A stretch of 64,000 bases of DNA from Gemmiger gallinarum (GTDB lineage: Bacteria > Bacillota > Clostridia > Oscillospirales > Ruminococcaceae): the NCBI RefSeq assembly GCF_014982805.1, contig NZ_JADCKC010000001.1, positions 372,001-436,000 of the forward strand, read 5' to 3'. The notes beneath the pieces are model-generated. The model searched no databases. It was not told where the DNA came from and was given only the letters and a program-made list of their open reading frames with translations. Within the stretch, counting starts at the first letter, position 1. Every line of letters begins with the position of its first letter. The position numbers were made by a program, and so were the translations under genes. Shown in pieces: positions 8,885 to 17,603 of the stretch.

Positions 8885-9817
8885 TTATCCGGTTACCATT
8901 GAGAAATATACGCTTGCCCCGGCCAGAAAGAGAGCTGCCAATGTATAGGCCGGGCTGGAAAAAACCGAAGTGGCATCCACTCCGGGATGCATACCCGCTC
9001 CAAAAGAAAAGCCCTGTTGGGTGACCGCACGCCAGAGCAGCCAGGCAGCAGCCAGAGGGAAAAAGAGCAGCACAAACAGCTCAGTTCCCATTGCAATATT
9101 ATTAGGAGCATACATCTGCAGGTAGATATCGGCAAAAGCAATGCAGTTGTTGATCAGATGAAGCAGCATGCCGGGAAGAACGCTCCCGGTTCTTTCCGTC
9201 AGCCAGCCGAGAAAAAGACCGCACAAAAAGGCTGTGATTCCCTGAGCCAGATTCAGATGCAGCAGCGCAAATAAAAGAGCCGGTGCAAACACTGCCACCG
9301 GACTGCCGCAGGGACGCATCAATCCCTGCAAGGCACCGCGGAAGAAAAGTTCCTCCCCTACTGCCGGCAGCACGCAGAGCGTCAGAAAAGACAATACCAG
9401 TTCCCCGCCGGAAGACGGCAAAACCGTAGTCCCACTCTGCATATGGAAAAGTCGGCCCAACAGGCCACCGATCAGGTTGCCGAAATTGGCAATCCCCAAA
9501 AACAAGACGATACAAAATAATGGAGACCATTGCGGAGGGCTGGTCAAGCGCAGATCATCCAGCTCCAACCGGGTGGTGTGCAACAACCAGAGAATGGGCA
9601 GTATGATTGATAGAATTCCAATCATCAGCAGAATAAAGTCAACCGTTATTGCCGAAAAGCCAATCGGTTCGTCCAGAGAAGCTCCTTCCACAAATATGCC
9701 AAGGATGAAAGAAACGCCTCCCTGCAAAAGCTGTTTGCACAGCAAATAAAGCACTGCGGCAAAGGCACACCAAGAGGCTGCACCTTTGACGCCGCGAGTT
9801 TTCGCAATCCGTTGCAA
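8885..9817 (-). CDS. CPBP-family intramembrane glutamic endopeptidase
   Basis: 310 residues with about seven hydrophobic segments. Motif 1 is EELFFRG, motif 2 is ALLHLN, motif 3 HLINN; these form the active site of the Rce1/CPBP family. The start is TTG at 9817 behind AGAGGGA. The family includes prenyl-protein and bacteriocin-maturation proteases, and the substrate cannot be predicted. First gene of the run with tadA and the SDR. Confidence 0.88.
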   Translation of the reverse strand: MQRIAKTRGVKGAASWCAFAAVLYLLCKQLLQGGVSFILGIFVEGASLDEPIGFSAITVDFILLMIGILSIILPILWLLHTTRLELDDLRLTSPPQWSPLFCIVLFLGIANFGNLIGGLLGRLFHMQSGTTVLPSSGGELVLSFLTLCVLPAVGEELFFRGALQGLMRPCGSPVAVFAPALLFALLHLNLAQGITAFLCGLFLGWLTERTGSVLPGMLLHLINNCIAFADIYLQMYAPNNIAMGTELFVLLFFPLAAAWLLWRAVTQQGFSFGAGMHPGVDATSVFSSPAYTLAALFLAGASVYFSMVTG

Positions 9818-9962
9818 AATACTTCCCTCTTTTTCTCTTATCTGCTTCCGAGATCAAAAAACGGTTTCCAGAGGCAAAGATACAAATATATATGAGTCAC
9901 GACATAAGCCGGAGATACTCTTTTAATATAGTTTAACATACCCCCACGTCAAGTCAACTATC

Positions 9963-10625
9963 AATGGGAAAAATGCTGTGCTGTATGGTATTGAGGAAAC
10001 TTATGTTACGGATATTATGAAATATCCGTTGGAAGGCTCATATCCACAAAACGAAAAAGAAGTTGCTCTTAGTGCAGACGCAAAGGAAGTCTTTAACGTC
10101 CAGATAGGCGACAATATTACCTTGAATACACCTGCGGGAGATTTTAATTATACTATATCAGGGTTTTATGAAGATGACGAGGATTTTAACGATATTATTG
10201 ACGGAACCTGTATGTATATGTGCAGAGCCACGTTTGATGAAGTACGAAGCCTAAATGGGTTAGAATCCATGTCTCGATTTTATGTTCGGTTTAAGAATGA
10301 GAATGGTTTGAAAAAAACGATTGCCGATGTGAAAGAGCAGTATTCCCTTACATCTGAAAATGTCGTTGAGAATACAGCCGTTTTGAGCCTGTTGGGAGCA
10401 AGTACAAATGAAAATGTAAATGCGCTTTATCCTTTAGCGGCAGCTTGTTTTGTTATCATTCTAATCGCAGGAATTTTTATGATTTCAAGCTGTATGAACA
10501 GCAATGTGGCGCAACGGACAGAATTTTTTGGAATGATGCGCTGTATTGGTGCAAGCAAACAGCAGATTGTACGTTTTGTTAGGCTTGAGGCGTTGAATTG
10601 GTGTAAAACCGCAATTCCTATTGGC
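9963..10625 (+). pseudogene. FtsX-like ABC transporter permease fragment, truncated at both ends
   Basis: The frame is open from before the first possible start and reads as the middle of an FtsX/MacB-type permease: a MacB-like extracytoplasmic domain (NGKNAVLYGIEETYV to about codon 140), one strong membrane segment (ACFVIILIAGIFMIS), then the MRCIGASKQQIVRFVRLEAL helix. The frame stays open to 10733, but after codon IPIG (10625) the sequence stops resembling the family. The N-terminal membrane segment and the last two membrane segments are missing. AT-rich, unlike the host genes to the left. Confidence 0.75.
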
Positions 10626-10825
10626 TGGGTAAGACCGTATGGAAAGGAGGTGAAAGTCCTGGGTAGCAGTGTAACCTACTGTGGCTTGATGATTACCCGA
10701 ATCCCTGGGGTGTCGTGGACAAATAAGGGATAAAAACAGGCACTTATTGAAGGAGGTTCTGCTTTGAAAGGTGGAACCTCCTTCTTACATAGGAATTATC
10801 ATGTAAGACATAGGAGGATAAAGAA
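10626..10825 (+). other. Structured non-coding stretch joining two element fragments
   Basis: Directly after the permease fragment comes a G-rich structured stretch (GGTAAGACCGTATGGAAAGG and GAGGTGAAAGTCCT) that resembles the 5' region of bacterial group II introns, but no intron-encoded protein follows. A perfect 11-bp inverted repeat lies at 10749-10759 and 10774-10784. The intron reading is tentative. Confidence 0.3.
10749..10784 (+). terminator. Inverted repeat, possible terminator
   Basis: GAAGGAGGTTC and GAACCTCCTTC flank a 14-base loop; the following TTAC is a weak T-tract. Confidence 0.4.
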
Positions 10826-11205
10826 ATGAACGAAGATTGGGTATTCAAACGCGGGGATCTTTATTATGCGAATTTGAACCCCTATTTTGGCTCGGAGCAA
10901 GGTGCACACGCCCGGTTCTGGTGCTTCAGAACAATATGGGCAACTTTTTTTGTCCCACCTTGATTGTTGCGCCGCTCACCAGCAAATGGATCAAGAAAAA
11001 GGAACTCCCGGTTCACTATACTCTGGAAAGCGTTCAAGAGCTGGGCCAGAAATCGGTTGTCCTGTTAGAACAAATCAAAACGATTGATAAGCGGCGCATT
11101 TTATCCTACATTGGGAAAGTATCCCGAGAGGAAATGCGCGCCGTTGATGAAGCTCTGCAAGTCAGCCTGGACATCCATATCCCGGAAGAAATGGAGGCAC
11201 CATGA
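10826..11205 (+). pseudogene. MazF/PemK-family toxin, broken by a one-base deletion
   Basis: An ATG at 10826 (RBS TAGGAGG) opens with FKRGDLYYANLNPYFGSEQG, a canonical MazF/PemK start. At 10903-10905 one G is missing from GGTGGCACACGCCCGG, so the frame shifts and stops early. Reading one frame over restores RPVLVLQNN, CPTLIVAPLTS and the whole C-terminal half to the stop at 11205. The family cleaves mRNA at short motifs, and such solitary copies are usual in Tn1549-like elements. No antitoxin frame is seen beside it. Confidence 0.8.
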
Positions 11206-11236
11206 GCTGGCTTTTCTTTCTATAAGGAGGCATACC

Positions 11237-11317
11237 ATGTTTGAAGAAAAAATCGCGGCATTGAACCGCGCAAATGAGCAAAGTGCTGTTTGTTATGAAA
11301 AACGCACTCAACTTTGA
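11237..11317 (+). pseudogene. N-terminal stub of a small element ORF, fused across a deletion
   Basis: ATG 11237 with TAAGGAGG upstream encodes MFEEKIAALNRANEQ and about ten more residues. The frame stops at 11317 just after the sequence switches to a VirD4-type coupling protein in another frame. It looks like the left side of a deletion junction near 11310. Confidence 0.55.
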
Positions 11318-11828
11318 CAAGCTGATCGCCACCATCCGGAGCCGGGAGATCTCGGCTTCTATTATTTTGCAGTCACAAAGTCAGTTAAAGACCATCTACA
11401 AGGACGCCGCAGACACCATTGTGGGCAACTGCGACAGCACCTTGTTTTTGGGAGGCAAGGAGAAATCCACCCTGAAAGAAATCTCGGAGCTGCTGGGCAA
11501 GGAGACCATCGACAGCTTCAATCAATCCGAGAACCGGGGCAGCCAGGTCTCCCACGGCCTCAACTATCAGAAATTGGGAAAGGAGCTGATGACACAAGAC
11601 GAATTGGCAGTAATGGACGGAGGCAAATGTATTTTCATGCTGCGGGGCGTGCGCCCGTTCCTTTCGGACAAGTACGACCTGACCAGGCATCCCGATTACA
11701 AATATACTGCCGACGCCGACAAGAAGTACCTCTTTGATATGGAACGGTACATGAAACGCAGACCGGCCATCGTAAAGCCGGATGAGCCTTTCGAGATGTA
11801 CGAATTGACAGCCGCAGACCTTCAATAA
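11310..11828 (+). pseudogene. C-terminal part of a VirD4/TraG-type coupling protein
   Basis: About 172 codons. NFDKLIATIRSREISASIIL followed by KTIYKDAADTIVGNCDS, LGGKEKSTLKEISELLG and MLRGVRPFLSDKYDLT is the C-terminal half of the TraM/VirD4 ATPase of Tn1549-like conjugation systems. The Walker A half (roughly the first 400 residues) has been deleted. It is followed by Maff2 as in intact elements, so gene order is kept although the gene is dead. Confidence 0.85.
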
Positions 11829-11857
11829 CGATTCTACAACGAAAGGAAATATGAATT

Positions 11858-11998
11858 ATGGATTTTTTCACTAACGCTATCGACGTTTTGCAGACTCTGG
11901 TCATCGCCCTGGGTGGTGGCCTGTGCGTGTGGGGCGGCATCAACCTTCTGGAAGGTTACGGCCAGGACAACCCCGCATCCAATGCTCATGTGCCATAA
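11858..11998 (+). pseudogene. Maff2-family mobile element protein, C-terminally shortened
   Basis: 46 residues from ATG 11858: MDFFTNAIDVLQTLVIALGG, then a membrane helix and INLLEGYGQDNP. Maff2 proteins sit directly behind the coupling protein in this element family and normally continue for another dozen or more residues. Here the tail is replaced by SNAHVP and a stop, marking a deletion that also removed TrbL, VirB4-like and later transfer genes. Confidence 0.75.
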
Positions 11999-12111
11999 AG
12001 TAACACACAAAAATTTGATAGACAACCACCTGCTATTCCGCACAAAAGAGCCGCTTATGACCGTGTGAATGTTTACGGGACAACGGTTCTTTTTACTGCA
12101 CAGGCAAATGA

Positions 12112-12154
12112 TTGACAAGCAAGGAAATTTAATATATAATTTACGTTATATAAC
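12112..12154 (+). promoter_or_regulatory. Promoter and possible operator of the TetR-CPBP pair
   Basis: TTGACA (12112-12117), 17 bases, TATAAT (12135-12140): a near-perfect sigma-A promoter. Just downstream GTTATATAAC (12145-12154) is a 10-bp palindrome where TetR could bind. Confidence 0.75.
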
Positions 12155-12181
12155 AAATATAATAAATCGGAGGTAAATATA

Positions 12182-12751
12182 GTGCCACCAAAAGCTAAGG
12201 TCACAAAGGATATGATTATTGATGCCGCATTTGAGGTTGCTCGTGAATCGGGTGTGGAAAATATCAACGCTAGGACAGTTGCAAAAAAGCTGAACTGTTC
12301 CACGCAGCCAGTTATGTATCATTTTGAAACGATTGAAGAATTGAAAAAAGCTACTTATGCCAAAGCAGATAGATTTCATACGGAATATTTGATGAACATA
12401 AAAGAGCCGCAAGAAGGAATTATGCTTGGAATCGGATTAAATTATATCCGTTTTGCGATTGAAGAACCTAAACTGTTCCGCTTACTTTTCCAGTCGGGCT
12501 TTGCCACCGAGAACAGTCTACTTGAAATGATCGACTCAGAGGAACTTATTCCCATCCTTTCTGTTATGCAGGAAGCAATGGAAATGAGCATAGAACAGAC
12601 AAAAAAAGTATTTCTAACGATTGCCTTATTTGCTCACGGATATGCAAGTATTATTGCTAACAACTCATTAGAGTATGACGAAGAACTTATTGCTTCTCAT
12701 TTGGAGCAAACATATAAAGGCGCAGTTTTAGCCGCACAGGAGGACATATAA
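12182..12751 (+). CDS. TetR/AcrR-family regulator
   Basis: 189 residues from a GTG at 12182 behind GGAGG. The HTH occupies about residues 8-55 (MIIDAAFEVARESGVENINARTVAKKLNCSTQPVMYHF). Its stop overlaps the start of the CPBP gene (TAATG), so the two are co-translated, and it probably represses its own promoter. AT-rich like its neighbour, unlike host genes, consistent with element cargo. Confidence 0.87.
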   Translation: MPPKAKVTKDMIIDAAFEVARESGVENINARTVAKKLNCSTQPVMYHFETIEELKKATYAKADRFHTEYLMNIKEPQEGIMLGIGLNYIRFAIEEPKLFRLLFQSGFATENSLLEMIDSEELIPILSVMQEAMEMSIEQTKKVFLTIALFAHGYASIIANNSLEYDEELIASHLEQTYKGAVLAAQEDI

Positions 12752-13485
12752 TGAAAAAGCTATACGAGAAAAACGAGTTAACATTTGCTCTTGTCTGGAT
12801 TGGAGTTTACTGCGTTTTGCAATCCTTAGCCAATCCACTCAATGAAATAATAGGGATTGAAAACGCTGTAAGTGCTGTTTTTTGTGTTGTACAGGCTATA
12901 GTTTTGTTTTCCTTTATGCAGAAAAACAGGTTACTTGACAAGTATGGGCTTTGTAAATCATCTGTATCAGCTCGCCAGTTCCTCTACTACGTTCCGTTGA
13001 TTATTTTGGCTACAAGTAATCTTTGGAATGGGATTATGGTAAATTACTCTTGGTTGGAAATGGTCTGTCATATCATTTTAATGCTATGCGTTGGATTTAT
13101 AGAAGAAGTGATTTTTCGAGGTTTCCTCTTTAAGGCGATTGCTAAGGACAATGTGAAAACAGCGATTATCATTTCGAGCGTTACATTTGGTGTTGGACAT
13201 TTGGTGAATTTAGTAAACGGCAGCGGTATGGAACTTGTAGCAAATCTGTTTCAAATTGTGGGAGCGATTGCTTTTGGTTTCCTGTTTGTAATTTTGTTTT
13301 ACCGTGGTAGAAGCCTGCTTCCCTGTATCGTTACTCATTCCATGATAAATATACTTAGTGCTTTTGCAAATCAAGCAAGCCTAAACGTTGAGAAGCGTAT
13401 GATTTCCACCTTGATTGAATTTGCCATTATCCTTGTCTATGCCCTCATTCTTATAAAAACTCTGCCGAAAAACCGGGTGTCATAG
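12751..13485 (+). CDS. CPBP-family intramembrane protease on the element
   Basis: 244 residues with seven hydrophobic segments. EEVIFRGF is motif 1, GHLVNL motif 2, HSMIN motif 3. It is translationally coupled to the TetR gene. CPBP proteins on mobile elements often give protection against or help export of small peptides such as bacteriocins, but nothing here fixes the substrate. It is distinct from the host CPBP protein at 8.9 kb. Confidence 0.85.
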   Translation: MKKLYEKNELTFALVWIGVYCVLQSLANPLNEIIGIENAVSAVFCVVQAIVLFSFMQKNRLLDKYGLCKSSVSARQFLYYVPLIILATSNLWNGIMVNYSWLEMVCHIILMLCVGFIEEVIFRGFLFKAIAKDNVKTAIIISSVTFGVGHLVNLVNGSGMELVANLFQIVGAIAFGFLFVILFYRGRSLLPCIVTHSMINILSAFANQASLNVEKRMISTLIEFAIILVYALILIKTLPKNRVS

Positions 13486-13605
13486 AAGCAAGCAGATAGC
13501 TGATAACCAATAAAATAGCGAAGCCAGCCGAGCCAGTCAACGGTCAAGATGAACGGGCATACGCCCGCCGTTGACAGCCCCGTCTGTCTTTGCTGGTGAG
13601 CAGAC

Positions 13606-13643
13606 AAGGGGCGACAGCAAGGAGTGCTGCCGCCCCTCTTTAT
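13606..13643 (+). terminator. Terminator-like hairpin ahead of the sigma factor gene
   Basis: AGGGGCG-A-CAGCA pairs with TGCTG-C-CGCCCCT around a 5-base loop, followed by CTTTATC. It separates the CPBP gene from the next unit. Confidence 0.5.
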
Positions 13644-13666
13644 CATCACAGAAAGGGGGATTTTCC

Positions 13667-14104
13667 ATGACGGAAACGGAATATCAAATGGCTGTTCAGA
13701 GAACCCATGACGCATATTGTAAAACTGTTATACGCCATGCTGCTATCACCGCCATCCGGCGCTTGCAAAGGAAATGGGAACGGGAAATCTCCCTTGAATA
13801 CTTGATGTACGAGAAGCACTTTCCCATAACAGACTGGCGTGATTTTGTGACTGCGGAACTGGACGAAGAACGGCTCTTGACTGCCTGCGGCTTATCGGTC
13901 ATGCTGGACAATGAAGAGCTGGCCAATGCCCTTTCCCATTTGTCACAGGAGGAACGTGAGAAAATCTTCTTGTATTACTTTCTGCGTCAGACCCAAACGC
14001 AGATCGGCCAGCATTATGGTGTGTCTGATAGTGCCATTGGGCGGCATCTGCATCGTGCCTTGCGGCAGCTCCATGAGGAAATGCAGGTGTATCCCCGTGA
14101 GTAG
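13667..14104 (+). CDS. Sigma-70-family sigma factor of the conjugative element
   Basis: 145 residues from ATG 13667 (RBS AAAGGGGG). The second half has a sigma region 4 pattern (LSHLSQEEREKIFLYYFL, then QTQIGQHYGVSDSAIGRHLH). Short sigma-like proteins of this kind are standard in Tn916/Tn1549-type elements, where they sit before an HTH_16-type protein. The stop overlaps the next start. Probably directs element-specific transcription; most of the genes it could serve are gone. Confidence 0.8.
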   Translation: MTETEYQMAVQRTHDAYCKTVIRHAAITAIRRLQRKWEREISLEYLMYEKHFPITDWRDFVTAELDEERLLTACGLSVMLDNEELANALSHLSQEEREKIFLYYFLRQTQTQIGQHYGVSDSAIGRHLHRALRQLHEEMQVYPRE

Positions 14105-14315
14105 ACTTCTCCCCTATGAAACCATTGTGAAAGCCCATGAGGGCGACCCGGACGCAGTAAACGCCGTGTTGCAGCACTACGCCGGATATATCCGCTACCT
14201 TTCCAAAGTAAATGGACGGGTCAACGCTGATGTGGAGGATTATGTGATCCAAACGCTGATTGACAGCCTGTTCAAGTTCCGTCTGGAACTCCCGGACAAT
14301 CCTAAAACTGAATAA
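14097..14315 (+). CDS. HTH_16-type element regulatory protein
   Basis: 72 residues from a GTG at 14097 that overlaps the end of the sigma factor gene by 8 bases. LLPYETIVKAHEGDPDAVNAVL and the ADVEDYVIQTLIDSLFKFR helix match the short helix-turn-helix proteins of Tn916-like elements. It is paired with the sigma factor in known elements, and the overlap supports co-translation. Apparently intact. Confidence 0.78.
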   Translation: MSRLLPYETIVKAHEGDPDAVNAVLQHYAGYIRYLSKVNGRVNADVEDYVIQTLIDSLFKFRLELPDNPKTE

Positions 14316-14892
14316 CCCGCCGCCCAACGGCAGCACATGAAGCAGTAAGTCTTGAAAAAGATTTGCTGCTTTTTTTGCGCCCATTTTTGGCAGAACAGGC
14401 AGGGCGGTGGTGTTTAGAGTGAACAGGAAAATTTTTCTGCCTGCCCGGTTGCCATTTTCGGGTTTTCTGTATTACAGAGAGTGGAAAGGGCTTTCTCCGG
14501 CGTCGGGCAGGAAGTTCCGTATCTGTCGTCATTTTAGCGAAAACGGGCAGGAATGTCCTTTGCCGGATTATTAGTAGCAGAAAAAGAGAAACGAATTGCC
14601 AAAAGGGGCTCCCGATGAACGAGTAGTAGGCAAAGGAAAATTTACAAAAAGCATTTATACAAATCGTGAAAAAGTGGCGGACGGAAGTGAGGGGAAGTTT
14701 GCAGTCACGGAGAGCAAGTATCGACCAGTGTACCAAATTTCGCTTTTCGCTCATTTGTCCCCCGGTCAGATACTTGTTGGGGCTGCCACCCCAAACCCGC
14801 CTTTTGCGGCCCCAGCCGCTAAAAAAAATTGCTCCAATACTTGTGTTTTAGATAAAAATTGTCCGTTGCAGTTTGAAAGGAGTTGAGCCACC
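14316..14892 (+). other. Non-coding stretch ahead of mobC, possible oriT region
   Basis: No convincing gene in 577 bases. In related elements the transfer origin lies just upstream of mobC, so the part near 14740-14880 (including CCCCAAACCCGCC) is the natural place to look. I see no defined nick site or inverted repeat that proves it. Confidence 0.3.
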
Positions 14893-15315
14893 ATGACACG
14901 CAAGACCTACAACACCCCCAAGCGGAAATGTGTTGTCAAAACCCGGCTTACCGAGGACGAGCGCAGAGCCTTTGAGGACAAATGTGCCACCCTCTCCATG
15001 AGCCAGTCGGAGTATATCCGGCAAGCCGTTTTTTACAGCCGGATTTCTCCTGTTATCCGGGTGACCGCCCACAGCGAGGAAATGCTCACCGCCGTATCTT
15101 CCCTTGTGGCGCAGTACGGGAAAATCGGCAGCAACCTAAACCAGATCGCCCGGTATCTCAACGAATACGCCACGCCTTACAATGCCCTGTCCGGCGAAGT
15201 GAGAGCTGCCGTTTCCGACCTTGCCGCCCTCAAATTCGAGGTGCTGAAAGTGATAGGTGAAGCCAAAGCCTTCCATCCGGGAGCGGCTGGAGGACGCGAA
15301 ACGGGAGTGCGGTGA
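14893..15315 (+). CDS. MobC-like relaxosome protein with a rearranged C-terminus
   Basis: 140 residues from ATG 14893 (RBS AAAGGAG). Residues 20-45 form a ribbon-helix-helix-like domain (RLTEDERRAFEDKCATLSMS) and KIGSNLNQIARYLNE is the MobC signature. The family bends oriT DNA for the relaxase. Native sequence appears to end near codon 125 (LKFEVLKVIGE); the last 15 residues come from relaxase DNA read in the wrong frame, so a deletion joins mobC to the end of the relaxase gene. Confidence 0.78.
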   Translation: MTRKTYNTPKRKCVVKTRLTEDERRAFEDKCATLSMSQSEYIRQAVFYSRISPVIRVTAHSEEMLTAVSSLVAQYGKIGSNLNQIARYLNEYATPYNALSGEVRAAVSDLAALKFEVLKVIGEAKAFHPGAAGGRETGVR

Positions 15316-15370
15316 GCGCAAGCCCACGGACAAGGCTCATCAGAAGAAGCCACCGGAGCATGACTTATGA
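15269..15370 (+). pseudogene. C-terminal scrap of a MOBP-type relaxase
   Basis: 34 codons ending at 15370: PSIRERLEDAKRECGER and QKKPPEHDL are typical of the basic relaxase tail that follows MobC in these elements. The catalytic part has been deleted. The stop TGA overlaps the next ATG (ATGA), as in intact elements. Confidence 0.6.
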
Positions 15371-15543
15371 GCCGAAGCAAGAAATGGTGTCTGGAATGGG
15401 CGTTCTTCCTGGGCGAGAACGGCAGGCGTCAGTATAACAAGCTCTGCAAAGGCTGTGTCCATCCCTGCAAGCAGAGCTTCCGGGCGGTGGTGGTGTCCTG
15501 TCCGCATTATCTTTCCCTCCGTTCCAAAAAGTGCGGGAATTAG
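15367..15543 (+). CDS. Small cysteine-rich element protein
   Basis: 58 residues from ATG 15367, coupled to the relaxase stop. It has five cysteines (KWCLEW, LCKGCVHPCKQ, SCPHY, KKCGN), suggesting a small zinc or disulfide protein. Similar short proteins follow relaxase genes in Tn1549-like elements. Function not known. Confidence 0.55.
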   Translation: MSRSKKWCLEWAFFLGENGRRQYNKLCKGCVHPCKQSFRAVVVSCPHYLSLRSKKCGN

Positions 15544-15672
15544 GGTTGGGAATGGGCGGATTTTTCGCCTGTGGCGGATTTTCCAGGAGCCGCCCTTATG
15601 ATTTCCTATATGAACCTGCCCCCTCCGATATGAGGGGGCAAAAAGGTATTTTTGAACACTTCTCCATAACAG

Positions 15673-15726
15673 AGCGGGAGCGCCGCCTTCGGTCAATACC
15701 GAGGGTGACGCTCCCGCTTCTTTTTT
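15673..15726 (+). terminator. Intrinsic terminator of the mob region
   Basis: AGCGGGAGCG (15673-15682) pairs with CGCTCCCGCT (15709-15718); an inner CCTTCGG/CCGAGGG stem extends it, followed by TCTTTTTT. It also separates the convergent gene at 15725. Confidence 0.8.
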
Positions 15727-16453
15727 ATTTTTTCAAGATATCGTCTATTTCTTCATCTGATATTGGTTCCCATTCAAGCATCCCCGGCAATTTGGGTTGT
15801 GGAGCAGTAAAGTTGTGTGAAAGCTGTATAGGATTTGGATATCGCTCTGTATTTTCATAGCTAACAGCATACTGATCCACAATTCCAGCAAGTGGAGTAA
15901 ACGAATACTTTTGTTCATCATTGGCATCAATAATACTCTGATACATCAGCCCTGATGATAATAGTCCCTGGACATAGGTACTGTATGTGATATCTACTTC
16001 ATTGATATGTTCGCTTAAAAAAGACAAATCTTCTTCCAGCGTGTGTATAATTGCATGGCAAATTCGGAAATATGTTGGCCTGTCAATAAAATCCACAAGC
16101 AAGCATCGAGTGGCATTGATTAAATATCGGATTTTTTGCTGTGTTTCCGCTCTATCAATACTTTCCACCAAACGAAGAGCGTTGTCTTGTTTCTCACCGT
16201 CTGAAGTAAGAGTGGCACGCAATTTGGCACAATCATTTTCATTTAGATATACGCCATTCAGAAAAGCTTCCATCTTCGTCCAAAATAATTGTTCACGGAT
16301 GAAAAACGGTGATTTAACAATCGCGAGCATTATTTTCCCGACAGAAATCGGATCACCTAATACAGCACCGATTGTATCCTCCAACATATTAGTTGAAGCA
16401 TCCTGTATCTCGCCTCGTGAAATAAGACCTTGTATTTTTTCAGTAAATTTCAT
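15725..16453 (-). CDS. Unrecognised 242-residue cargo protein
   Basis: The frame uses ATG 16453, with GGAGG 9 bases upstream. Mostly helical, no signal peptide; one moderately hydrophobic stretch (AVLGDPISVGKIMLAIVKSPFF). The second half has a Tyr-rich segment (VDITYSTYVQGLL) and an acidic tail (SDEEIDDIL). It faces the mob genes and shares their terminator. Single cargo genes at this spot in Tn1549-like elements often have defence or stress roles, but nothing in the sequence proves that here. Confidence 0.6.
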   Translation of the reverse strand: MKFTEKIQGLISRGEIQDASTNMLEDTIGAVLGDPISVGKIMLAIVKSPFFIREQLFWTKMEAFLNGVYLNENDCAKLRATLTSDGEKQDNALRLVESIDRAETQQKIRYLINATRCLLVDFIDRPTYFRICHAIIHTLEEDLSFLSEHINEVDITYSTYVQGLLSSGLMYQSIIDANDEQKYSFTPLAGIVDQYAVSYENTERYPNPIQLSHNFTAPQPKLPGMLEWEPISDEEIDDILKK

Positions 16454-16726
16454 CTGTCAACCTCCAATTATCTTGACTATCATAACATACTTTTCTTTTG
16501 GTGACATCCTAAAAGTTCAAAAGGATAGGAAGGATATTCGCCGTAGTAGGCGCTGTGGGAATGTGCGTAAACGGTCAAAGGGGCGGAGCTGTGGGAAACG
16601 ATGTTTGCGGGCTGTGGGAAAGCTGGCAGCTTTTCCATCGGGCCGTGAATATCTGTTTTCCATCGGCGGAGCGGCCGTTTTCCACATTTCCCATAGCGGA
16701 AAATAGCATGATAGCATACTTGTATA

Positions 16727-16779
16727 TTGCTTTTCCGCAAGAAAGGATTTATAATGAATTATGGTTAGTCAATGCTAAC
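16727..16779 (+). promoter_or_regulatory. Promoter with GTTAG-N6-CTAAC operator ahead of the methyltransferase operon
   Basis: TTGCTT (16727-16732), 17 bases, TATAAT (16750-16755). The operator GTTAGTCAATGCTAAC occupies 16764-16779, just at the likely start of transcription. The same 16-bp architecture recurs at 22141. The half-sites resemble those of DtxR/IdeR-type metal regulators; this is an inference. The remaining spacer 16454-16726 holds G-rich repeats (CTGTGGGAAA) and no gene. Confidence 0.6.
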
Positions 16780-16805
16780 TATAATTCCGACTCCTGGAGG
16801 AAGTT

Positions 16806-17474
16806 ATGGGAATATTAAAGGCTTTTTTCAACAATACCCGCAAGCCGAAAGGATTGCTGGGCAGTTGCATGGTGGGCAGCATGAATCGTGCCCATGCTGC
16901 CCTCGCGGATTGGGGCATTAGCTATTTGCCTGAAACAGGTCCCACCGAGATTGCGGATTTGGGCTGCGGTGGTGGGCGGAATATCCGAGCCCTTTTGCGA
17001 AAATACCCTGCCGCGACTGTCGCCGCCTTGGACTATTCAGAAGTATCCGTGGAAAAGGCCAGGAGTGTGAACCGCAAGGGGCTGCAAGCCGGCCGCTGTC
17101 GTATCATACAGGGAGAGGTGTCTTGCCTTCCCTTCGAGGATAGCGCATTTGATTTGGTGACCGCATTTGAAACGGTATATTTCTGGCCTGGTCCTACGGA
17201 GAGCTTCCGGGAGGTGTACCGAACTCTGCGGCCGGGCGGCATCTTTCTGATCGTTAATGAGTCGGACGGAGAAGATCCCCACGCCAGCAAGTGGTTTTCT
17301 GTCATTGATGGGATGAGGATCTTCGATGGAGACCAACTTGCCCGTTTTCTCACCGAGGCAGGTTTTTCTGAGGTCATCCTAAATCGGAATGCGAAAAAGC
17401 ATTGGCTCTGCGTGCTGGCGATGCGGGAAAACAGCAGCCTTTTAGAAAATGAAGAACTGGGTGGTATCTCATAA
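16806..17474 (+). CDS. Class I SAM-dependent methyltransferase
   Basis: 222 residues from ATG 16806 (CTGGAGGAAG upstream). The SAM-binding loop DLGCGGGRN is near residue 52, the acidic end of strand 2 is ALDYSE, and TLRPGGIFLIVNE is motif III/post-III. It belongs to the Methyltransf_11/25 group; the substrate is unknown. It heads the putative metal module (HMA protein, AraC). Such a gene in a siderophore-like locus might modify a small metal-binding molecule, but that is a guess. Confidence 0.82.
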   Translation: MGILKAFFNNTRKPKGLLGSCMVGSMNRAHAALADWGISYLPETGPTEIADLGCGGGRNIRALLRKYPAATVAALDYSEVSVEKARSVNRKGLQAGRCRIIQGEVSCLPFEDSAFDLVTAFETVYFWPGPTESFREVYRTLRPGGIFLIVNESDGEDPHASKWFSVIDGMRIFDGDQLARFLTEAGFSEVILNRNAKKHWLCVLAMRENSSLLENEELGGIS

Positions 17475-17603
17475 AAAGCGGCAAATGGTACGGCTGAGTA
17501 CAGCATTTGACTTACGATTCAACCATTGGAATGTTTCTGATGAAGTGTACCGTATATGCCGGACCCAGCGAAACGGATTATAAGCAGAATGGAGGAACAA
17601 AAG

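Noticed and set aside
14302-14754. 150-codon minus-strand frame between the HTH gene and mobC
   Set aside because: No ribosome site or recognisable domain; in related elements this interval is non-coding and precedes mobC.
16480-16818. Small open frames in the spacer ahead of the methyltransferase
   Set aside because: Both strands give Pro/Phe/Arg-rich readings without ribosome sites, and the promoter and operator of the methyltransferase fall inside them.
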